Positions 55,750 through 64,000 of a stretch of DNA of 64,000 bases are shown here, one piece after another (position 1 is the stretch's first letter; each line of letters starts with the position of its first letter). The notes beneath the pieces are model-generated. The model was not told the origin of the DNA. It saw only the letters and a program-made list of their open reading frames with translations, and ran no database searches. The DNA comes from Ignelater luminosus (lineage: Eukaryota > Arthropoda > Insecta > Coleoptera > Elateridae). Made by a program: the position numbers and the translations under genes. The DNA is taken from contig VTPC01091276.1 in NCBI GenBank assembly GCA_011009095.1, positions 1 to 64,000 on the forward strand, read 5' to 3'.

Positions 55750-56539
55750 GAAAAAGACTTTATTATAAGTACGACAAGCGCCATCTATCATAGAGCAGCC
55801 GAGATAGAACAGCGTTGAGAAGGGTTTCCTACTGAACTAAGTAGGTAGAAAGCTTAACTGTCTGAGCGATGTCTGTCGCGGCAGCTGATAGAGCGAGCAT
55901 GGAGAGAGAAAGTAGCTGTACTTAATCCATTTGCGAAAATGGAGGAGTAACTAAAAAGATTAGGAGATTTACATAAAGATATGATGCAGAAAATGACAGA
56001 AATGAAAAAAGAACAGAGAATATAAGGAAATGATGAAACAAGTCGTTAAATAAAACGTACAGTTACGGAAAGAGCTTAAAGAAATGAAGAAGAGAATGGA
56101 GAAAATGGAGATGAAAATAGAAAAAAAAAAGAAAGTTAAGAAACGTAATAATATTGTTATCAGGGAAATAGATACAGAAGAAGCAACTGCTAAAAATAAA
56201 GTGGAAACGATGATAAAAGAAGATAAATAGAGAAATAAAGGTAAAGAATGTTAAAATAAAAAACAAACAAGAAACAATAAAAAGTTAGCAATTGTCAAGA
56301 TCGGAAATTATAATGATAAAATGAAGATCATGAAAGAAAAAAAAAAGCTAAAGCAAACTAGACTTTATATAGATGAGAACAGAACAGAGCATGAGCAGAA
56401 GATACAAATGATATTAAAAAGAAGAGCGATTAAAGAGAAAAGTTAAGTTAATGATGTTAAAAGTGCTTTTAAAAAGATATGGATTAAAACCTAAAAAAAA
56501 TGGAAGAAACGGCCAAAGAATTAGAAAAATATTAAATAG

Positions 56540-59370
56540 ATATTGCAGGATTACAAGACGTAAGATAGGCAGGAGGAGGAAAGATAGACAAAGCTAAATA
56601 TGCAGTTTGGTATTCTGATGACAAAAAACAAGGATATGGAGAAACGGCTTTTATAGTACGAGGAAAAACTAAAGATACAATAATACAGTTTAAAGCTGGT
56701 ATCATCCATAAAAAGACAAATAGTAATGAAAAAATGCTCTGTAATTCTCTGTAGCAACAAATATGTTATTAACAAGTACAAAGTTTTATCGAAAAGATAT
56801 TTATAAAATCACATGGTTGATACCAGGTTCGGACACATGTAACCAAACAGATCATGTCTTAGTAAAGAACAGAGATATCTCCACGATAAAGGACATACGA
56901 TCGTATAGAGGTGCTAATATTGATTCGGATCATCTACTAGTAGTCATTAAATGCAAAATAGATTTGCAAGAGCTGAAATATCAGAAGACAATAAAAACAC
57001 AATGGGATTTAAAAAAAACTAGATCAAGAAGAATTAAATAATAAATATCAATTAGAAGTTACAAAAGGATTACAAGATAAAGAAGGAAGTACTATACATG
57101 AAGAATTAAGAATTATCAAAAACAGTATAAATGAAGCCGCAAAGAAATTATAGGATATAAGAAAAAACGAAGATATAATTATTGGTTTGAGCAAGAATGT
57201 GAAAAGGCAATTGAAAAAAGAATGAAGCGAGTAGAAAATGGCTCGAAACAAAAGATCAAGAAGATATGAACCGCTACAGGGAACATAGAAAGGAAGTAAC
57301 AAAATTATGTAAAAAAAAGAAACGGCAGTGGTTTGAAAAGAAAGTAGATGAGTTAGAAAAAGATTGCAGAAATAATAATACCAGGGAGTTATACAGTTAT
57401 ATAAACAAAGGAAAAAAGAAGAATGCAACGGTTAACATTTCAGGAAAGAAGTGGGAGAAATATTTTAAAGAATTAAACACACAAAAGAAAGAAGACAAAA
57501 TGCAGAAGAACAAGAAGAAGGAGAAGAAGAAGAAAATGATAATGATCAGGGAAATATAAATGTAGGAGAACCTGTACAGGAAGAAATAGAGAAAGAAAAA
57601 GATGAAGGATATACAAGAATTAAAGTACACAAACTCAGAAATGAAGAAATAAGAAAAACATATCAAATAGAGACCGATAATATACTTAGGAAAAAAGAAA
57701 GAACAAAAATCAGTGAAGTGTAAAGGAGAGATGGGAAATACTGAAAGAAACCCTCATCCATCAAGCGAAGATCGTATGTGAAAAAAGCAAAATAAAAATA
57801 GAAATGAAAAAAACAAAGTAGTGGACACAGGAAATAAAAGAAATAATCAAAAGAAACAAGCATGGAAAAATACAACATAACCAGCGAAGAGACAAATAGA
57901 CTGGAGTACATAGAAATTAGAAATAAAGTCAAGGTAATGGTAAAAGAAGCAAAAAGAAGAAGCTGGGAAAAATTTAGCAGAGAACTGGGAAAGGATTATA
58001 AAAATAATCACAGAGAATTCTGAAATAGAATAAGAAATATGAAGAGAAGAACAAGGAAAGAAATGAAAGGAATTAAAAATAAAGAAGGAGAAATTAAAAT
58101 AAAAAAAAACAGAAATATGAGAAATTTGGGAACACAACTGTGCTGACAAATTTAAAGAAATACAAGAAATTACAAATGAAATAGAGGAAAAAAGAAAAGA
58201 AAAAAGTAAAAAAAATGAAAGACGAGAAATAACATCAGACGAAGGTATAAGATGGATGCATATAATATACAATAAAACCTGTAAAATGGAAAGAATCCCT
58301 AAAGACTGGAAAAACAATTTAATTCTTCCTATATATAAAAAGGGAGACTGAACAAGCTGTGAGAACTACAGAGCGATCTGTCTCTCCTCGTTAGGATTTA
58401 AAGTGCACACACGAATACTAGAGAAGAGACTAAGAGCAAATATAGAAGGAGAACTAGAGGATGAGCAAGCTGCATTTAGCACGAACAAACAAACGAACGA
58501 TAATATAAGCATAATAAGAAAGAAATGGCAATAGATGGTGGGAAACGATTTTATCTAGCTTCTATCGACCTAAAGACAGCCTTCGACATGGTAGATAGAA
58601 GATCAATCTGGAGATGTCTACACCAGCTACAAATAAACAAGAAATTGATAAATGCCATATAAAGTACCAACAAAAATGTGAAAGGAAAAGTACAGATCGG
58701 GGGCTACAGGTCAGGAATTTTCCAGATGGACAGAAGAGTGAAACAGGAAGACAGCATGAGCCCTCTATTTTTCATTATACTGATGGACAGAATAATGAAA
58801 ACTAAAGAGAAAACCCAAAAGCAACAATTGGATACAGACATCTCATCCATATAGAGCTGGATGGTCTAATGTATACCGACGATATAGTGCTGATAGCAGA
58901 TAGTAAAAGAAAAATGTAGTCGATAATAAACATATAGACAAATGAATTGGAACAAGTGAATATGGAAGTAAATATAGAAAAAAAATAATAATAATACTAA
59001 ATGATGAAACATTAACACAAGAGGACAAAACAATAATGTGTAACCAACAAAAACTAGAACCTAGTAACAACCTATGAATACTTAGGTAGCTTCATAACAA
59101 ATGACGGAAAACTTCACCTGGAAATAGCAAAGAAAAACAGAAGGCTAACAACATTGACCACGCATTAAATAAAATTATACTAAGCAAGAAAGAAATAGAT
59201 ATAAACACAAAAACAAAGGTGTACAATACAACAGCTCTACAATCACTACTATATGCTAGCGAGACTTGGGTACCCTTGGAAAAACACCAGCAACATACTG
59301 TAGAAAGAAAAAGAAACCTCAGAAAGATAGCTGAGAAAGCAAAATACGACAGAATAAGAAATATACAAAA
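56540..59370 (+). pseudogene. LINE ORF2 remnant: endonuclease and reverse transcriptase
   Basis: Endonuclease parts: GKIDKAKYAVWYSDDKKQGYG (about 56580-56640), then KITWLIPGSDTCNQTDHVLVKNRD and RSYRGANIDSDHLLVVIK (56800-56950); the terminal SDH.LV motif is intact. The linker has KKRQWFEKKVDEL and YSYINKGKKK with WEKYFKELN (57310-57475). The RT starts with LILPIYKKGD and NYRAICLSSLGFKVHTRIL (58320-58420), motif A is ASIDLKTAFDMVD (58556-58594), then KQEDSMSPLFFIILMDRIMK (58741-58800; relatives have RQGD) and the active-site box LMYTDDIVLIA (about 58867-58899). The C-terminal YEYLGSFIT and LLYASETWVPLEK (59075-59285) are typical of the thumb/connection. Frame changes many times; dead copy. Confidence 0.8.
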
Positions 59371-59375
59371 AAAGC

Positions 59376-59376
<1 letters not shown>

Positions 59377-59416
<40 letters not shown>
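59377..59416 (+). repeat. (AAT)13 microsatellite at LINE 3' end
   Basis: Forty bases of uninterrupted TAA/AAT repeats directly after the LINE C-terminal frame (which continues as poly-Asn). Interpreted as the element's 3' tail. Confidence 0.9.
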
Positions 59417-59864
59417 CAGCAAACACGTTACTAGGCACCAGCATGTGATTAGTTTTAGAATCAATTAAGTCTAATTCATAATAGAACCTAAAAGCTAATT
59501 TAAGCATGTGACCCGTTTGCAAACTTTGTAGACAAATACAAGTTTTTCTCAGAGAATTTCTTCTGATTATTTAAAGACATAAATCAAAAAGCATTTTTAC
59601 TTTCAACTAGAGGAATTTGAACACTGAAGTCAGTCGAATTGAGTCTGTTTTTATTTTAAAATGGCATAGAGCATCCTGTTAAAGGTTGAAGAACATCATC
59701 AAGAGAAACTCAGTTTTTATTCCATTATGTACTAAAATACCTAGTTTTGGTCGCCGATGAGTAAACGCAAGCTAGATTAGTAATTTTTCTATTTAGAAAC
59801 TGCACCGTAACTTCTAACTATCAAGGTATTCAGAATTTAAAAACTTTAATTAAAAGATTTGTCT
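59417..59864. other. Stretch without recognised gene
   Basis: AT-rich sequence between the LINE tail and the unidentified frame; nothing recognised. Confidence 0.4.
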
Positions 59865-60419
59865 TTACTTCGCAAACTTCCTAGAGCAAATCATTTTACA
59901 ATATTGATTCACGAGTTCATTAACTTGATTAATAAGTTGAAAGATGGTGTTTTCTTGACATTTCTGACTTGATTTCTTTTGTTTTATGTGTTGTTTTGCA
60001 TTTTGCAAATTAAAATAAATGCTAAATAATGGTTCTGCCGTCCTAGCTGGAGTTTTAGACTTGTTCCGGCCATAGATCAGCCTTTTCCCTTCCTGCAACC
60101 TGTGTTGCGGTGTTACAGTATTCGGCTGGAAATTGCTCTCACCACGCAACTCGATGAACCCCTATGCCCCAGGAAAGCGCCACACTTGTGAGGGTCGTAC
60201 ATTTGCAGTCTCCAAAATCCTTTTTGCCACCATCACCATTCCAGTACTACCGAGCTTTCCACTAAAGCGAGCACGTTTGGTGATAGGACCCATCACAATC
60301 TTCAACGTCACCAAAGCTTGTACAAAGTTACTGTCATCAGATACAGTGTAAAACATATCGCAGTAATAGTATTGCCCGCCAACTGTCTTCGCCAAGCTGC
60401 CATTACTATCTCCGTCCAT
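59865..60419 (-). pseudogene. Unidentified reading frame with one internal TAG
   Basis: From ATG at 60419 to the stop at 59865 a single minus-strand frame of 185 codons is broken only by TAG at 60162-60164. The first part (MDGDSNGSLAKTVGGQYYYC, then SNFVQALVTLKIVMGPITKRARFSGKLGS and GMVMVAKRILETANV) is well mixed in composition and GC-richer than its surroundings, which favours real coding descent. Upstream, in other frames, DQLRVVAFTFGHSVVVAVSDVV (about 60570-60500) also looks protein-like. I do not recognise the family. It could be a domesticated, transposon or viral capsid-like fragment, or an exon of a host gene. No function is proposed. Confidence 0.35.
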
Positions 60420-62879
60420 TTCCAGCTACTTACCGACGTCCTCTACCTCAGTTGGCATCCCAAACATTACTTCATTACAACAATGACGTCGTTGCGTACC
60501 ATGTGACTAGACACAACGTCTGATACTGCAACCACCACACTATGACCGAAAGTGAAAGCAACCACTCGCAACTGATCCGACGACGTTTTAATTGATAACA
60601 CATCACAGGCTAAAAAGGATCAAACCCCTAGAAGGCCTCCAATCAAGTTGAGAGTAGTAGTATAGTCAAGTATTAGATTCAATTTATGGAAGTTTAAAAA
60701 GGATTTAGTAAACATGAAATATAATTAGTTATCAAAACCATAAAACTAAAAGTAAGCAAGACTCTATAACTACAATTTTAAATAACTGTACTTGATTTTT
60801 CATTCTCCATTATAAGTTAACCTTCGACTCGTATCCTATAAAATTAGTCCTTAATGAATAAATTAACGCGTTTTTGTAATGAGACAAGGGCAACAACGAT
60901 AACATTATATCGTTCCCCTTGATAATACAATGTTGATCACATTAAAACCAATTTCGTATCTGTTACACTTCGGAAAATTTACAGAATGTACCTGTTACAC
61001 AAACAATCTGTCTATCTTGGAAGATATTCTCTCTCGAATTTTCAGCGAGCTACGACTAACATATTTTCCAGTATATTAGCATGCATAATGAATAATGTTC
61101 GTAAGTGCTAAAATGTAAATATTTAAAAATTAGTTTAAAAATTCTTGCTGCTAATGTGAAGTCGCGTAGGTGAATGCTTTGATAAAGAAAATTTAATAAG
61201 CGCAGCGCTCAGACGTTAATAATTCGAACGGGATGACATATTTCAAAAAATTCTCCCAAGAAAATTGAATTTTCTGTTTACACTCCGCCTCTCTCGTTGT
61301 TTTTTAAGCAGAAGATTTCGCCCCTTACTAAAAACAAATAACTTTCATCAGTTCCGTCGTGCTTTTTAATTAACGATAATCTGAAAATATTTTTGAACAT
61401 ATTTCTGCTGCTTCATAAAGAAGAAGTTAACGAAAAACTTTGAACAAACTATTAAAAGTAAATCCGATTCAGCAGAGACGACGCTCCCCTATTTTTGTAG
61501 CTTCCGCGCTGTAAACAGAAAAGTTTTTAAAGTACAAAGATTCTCGCATTCTTTATGTAAGAAAATACGCGATTTCGATGAGAAATTTTCTGCTATTGCC
61601 TCATTCCTTTACGTCCCGTTTCCTTATAAGAGTTAAACAAACTTTTTCATCTTGTTAACTTTCCTTTACACTCACAATCAGTCTGTCTTACTTCCGAAAT
61701 ATTAATAATATCTGCCATGTTTATGGGGCGATAAACCATCTTGCAAATTCCACACACCTGTGTTCAAGGAAAACGAAACAAGAAAAAATCGCAAAAACTG
61801 CTCTCGCAAAGAAGGAAGAGAATTAAGAAATTGATGGAAGCGCATCAGACTAGGCACACTGAAATAAAACCGCGCAGAAACTTCACAGCTTCAAAAGAAA
61901 GTCTTGATTTATTTATTTTTGCAGGCTGTGTCGCCCCGGGTGTATTTTTGACACATGAATTCGAGAATTTCCGCAGGACATCCCTTCTAAAGGATTGAAT
62001 TACGCATTTGAAAGGATCAAGTTCCAAGAGCATTCAAGACCCTATTACATATTTATAAGAATTAAAACTTCTAGGCGTAAGGCCAAAAGCCTAAGACCAA
62101 AATATATATATAGGAAAATATACGGGGGATGCGTTAATATTTAATAAGGTGAAACATAAATTTCCTTTTACAAAAGACCGTTTATAATTAGATATTCAAA
62201 TTTATTGCCGTATCGAAGAAAATTATGGTTTATGAGGATAAACTTTATATTGGCAGCGATTTATGTTGCTTTATGCGAACATAGATGTGACATTTACACG
62301 ACTGTGAATAGTATATTGAACTTAAAATGTGACTGAAAATTAAACTACGATTTGCATACCTAATTCAAGGATTATACTAAACAATTCCATGTTTAAACAA
62401 CAAAAACTGAAGCCGTCCGACATTCAATAAACTTCTACAGGTTATAACGGCAAGACTTCAAAATATACTCTACTGATCTGGTTTATAAAAATAAGAAAGA
62501 ACAATATATTTGTAACACTAAAAATATTTATTTGACCCTATGTGGAGAGCAATGGATTCATTGGTATTGGGGTATCTACCAATTCAGCTCAAAGAAGAAA
62601 GAAAACTCTGTGCTTTCAAGTCAATCAAAGAAATGAACCAATAAAACGTAAACTGTCTGTGGGAACTTTTTTTAATTATAATCTTTTATAGAATTACAAG
62701 ATCTTGACTTAACAAAACTCAAAATTAATTTGTTATCCCCCGTTACCAAGACGATCATGATCACATCCAAAAAAGCGTTATACATTCTTTGAAATCATTT
62801 TTTTAGCAATGCCGCGCCATTTGCCCGTTGACAGATCACAATTTGGCAGAGAGCAGCCCAATAAATCTTACTAGTCATA
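60420..62879. other. Stretch without recognised gene
   Basis: The first 180 bases may extend the unidentified coding remnant. The frame 61741-61998 is Lys/Arg-rich and has no motif I know. Nothing else recognised. Confidence 0.4.
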
Positions 62880-63960
62880 TTGTATTGTTGATCTTGTCAT
62901 TCTGGCCATTCGTAGCTGTGCAAGCGCTTCACAGTCATATCATCCTGTCCGCCACACAGCACGCATGAAGAAGTGTCGACGACGGAGGTGTGCCTGCCAA
63001 TAGTAGTGCCCTGTGTGCAGTCTGAAGCAGGCCACGGGCATGTCTCTGGGAAGGTCGTGAGGCAGGCAGCCACTGGGTTCCAACAGATAGGACCACTGAT
63101 TGCCCTCCGCACCCACAGCATGCCTTAGCGTTACTTCTAGCAGTTTTCTTTGCTTTGCTGAATTCCAACGGTACTTAGGGTTGCTGCTTCTCAGAGCCCC
63201 TTTTGACAGTCTATCAGCTTTCTCGTTTCCCCTGATTCCACAATGACTAGCGAAAGACGGGAGAGAAGCGTCGGGGGAGAGCAACCGGGAAAGGAGAAGG
63301 GACGACACGAGCGGTGGATGGGCGAAAAGGGTTTGGTTGGTGGACTTGGGGGGCACAAATAGAACACGTAGGTAAGGGTGAGGGTAGAAGGCTAAGGCAG
63401 AAGGGATATATAGGATAATAAAAATAGGGAGGGTAAAATATTAAGATAATTAAGGAAACGGTAAAAAGGCGATTACAAATATAGATAAGGAAGTAACATA
63501 TCAGGAACCAATCTAGCACAAACTAACCTAATAAAAAAAGTGCGAAGACAAACGATTAAAGTGACACTAAATTCACATGTAGGCAGATAGTCCACCCAGA
63601 CCCTATTAACTCTGACATCAGTTGCCGACTGACAGCGTTGAACAGTTATCTTCCAGGGACGTGAGAGCCAGAATAGCTGCCTGAAAATCAATGAGAAGAA
63701 CTGCTTCATTTTCGCGTTTAAGGGCTAGGAGGACAGCCTTTGCCTCCCGGCTGCCTGCGAGATCTGAAAGTATTCTGCGTGGACTCCTGCACCCCCATTA
63801 TCACATCCCATCGGCTCGATCAAGTCCAACCTCGCCTTAAGGATATGGCGCACCAAAAGATCCTTAACTGCATGTCCTCTTATACTCTCTCTTTTATATC
63901 CACAATCATATGCCTCTTTGAGCTTGGACACAGAGAAGTCGCTGAGTGGGCGACTTATAG
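62880..63960 (-). pseudogene. LINE RNase H and zinc-knuckle region, interrupted
   Basis: Minus-strand remnant that runs from the window end. RNase H start: GCDNGGAGVHAEYFQIS (about 63815-63765), then AKAVLLALKRENEAVLLIDFQAAILALTSLEDNCSTL (63745-63635), where relatives have SDSQAA and this copy has IDFQAA. The second half is SHCGIRGNEKADRLSKGAL (63250-63195), separated by about 360 bp instead of about 100 bp. The C-terminus has CFRLHTGHYYWQAHLRR and, in another frame, SSCVLCGGQDDMTVKRLHSY (about 62970-62910), a CxxC...H zinc-knuckle tail typical of jockey/I/R1-type LINEs. Catalytic parts are decayed; dead copy. The RT would lie beyond the window. Confidence 0.7.
63255..63595. other. Probable insertion inside the LINE RNase H
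   Basis: Purine-rich (plus strand) sequence separates two RNase H halves that should be about 100 bp apart. It has no recognisable coding content; the minus-strand frame 63519-63247 is Pro/Phe/Ile-rich and only its end (SHCGIRG region, in a different frame) belongs to the LINE. Source unknown. Confidence 0.4.
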
Positions 63961-64000
63961 TTTTCCCAGTAGCCCATCTCCAGGCGATTTACTTTTTCAT

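Larger units (their letters stand above)
55750..59416 (+). mobile_element. Long LINE with ORF1-like start and (AAT)n tail
   Basis: An almost full-length non-LTR element: a GC-richer leader (about 55750-55930), a broken Met/Lys-rich ORF1-like coiled-coil region (55938-56460), endonuclease, RT, a C-terminal region, and an (AAT)n run at the 3' end instead of poly(A). The coding strand is extremely A-rich, which makes the minus strand show long Phe/Ser-rich frames without meaning. Tails of short tandem repeats are known from the I and R1-like groups; clade not settled. Confidence 0.75.

Noticed and set aside
57048..58317. Series of long minus-strand frames rich in Phe, Ser, Ile and Leu
   Set aside because: They are antisense to the very A-rich LINE ORF2 on the plus strand, whose RT and endonuclease motifs are clear; T-rich antisense codons give hydrophobic runs automatically.
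1..64000. CRISPR arrays, bacterial operons, rRNA genes, or a host multi-exon gene
   Set aside because: No regularly spaced direct repeats, no rRNA-like blocks, and no set of exons with consistent splice sites that I could connect.

Overview
This is AT-rich eukaryotic DNA. I could not recognise one intact host gene in 64 kb. The repeats are a mixed arthropod-type set: mariner, piggyBac-like, pogo-like, hAT, BEL/Pao, copia and gypsy elements plus several LINEs. An insect or other arthropod is the best guess; the order cannot be called. Almost every coding remnant is broken by stops or frameshifts, so the window reads as an intergenic or long-intron transposon graveyard.

Layout. 1-3.2 kb: LINE remnant (-). 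5.6-7.1 kb: decayed member of an arthropod multicopy family that looks hAT-like (+). 8.2-9.8 kb: LINE (-), immediately followed by a second, 3'-truncated LINE (+, 9.84-12.64 kb) that still has a coiled-coil ORF1. 12.76 kb: a 75-nt tRNA-like sequence. 16.4-19.1 kb: an element with about 165-bp inverted repeats around a broken gene that resembles FEN/XPG-type nucleases and ends in a cysteine-rich CXC-like block. 20.7-22.2 kb: gypsy integrase remnant. 22.49-23.78 kb: a complete mariner with TA duplications, disabled by one nonsense codon. 26.0-30.9 kb: two copia-type LTR copies; between them lie a hAT copy with a perfect 8-bp target duplication (27.37-28.97 kb) and a LINE RNase H fragment. 32.3 kb: a tRNA-SINE-like sequence.

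37.5-39.6 kb: pogo-like transposase remnant with a 36-bp minisatellite and a GC-rich insert of unknown origin. 40.9-42.6 kb: piggyBac-like transposase, broken but with all three catalytic aspartates readable. 45.2-53.0 kb: a gypsy pol gene split by a BEL/Pao retrotransposon (46.60-52.64 kb, -) with two similar LTRs, a primer-binding site matching tRNA-Tyr and an internal deletion of the integrase core. 54.1-54.8 kb: jockey-like LINE fragment (-). 55.9-59.4 kb: long LINE (+) ending in an (AAT)n tail. 59.9-60.4 kb: an unidentified reading frame with one stop. 62.9 kb to the end: RNase H and zinc-knuckle region of another LINE (-), itself interrupted.

The best candidate for something little described is the inverted-repeat-bounded nuclease-like gene at 16.4-19.1 kb. 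The cleanest structural results, read straight from the bases, are the mariner ends, the hAT ends and target duplication, and the BEL-in-gypsy nesting. Family names rest on motif recognition by eye without database searches.
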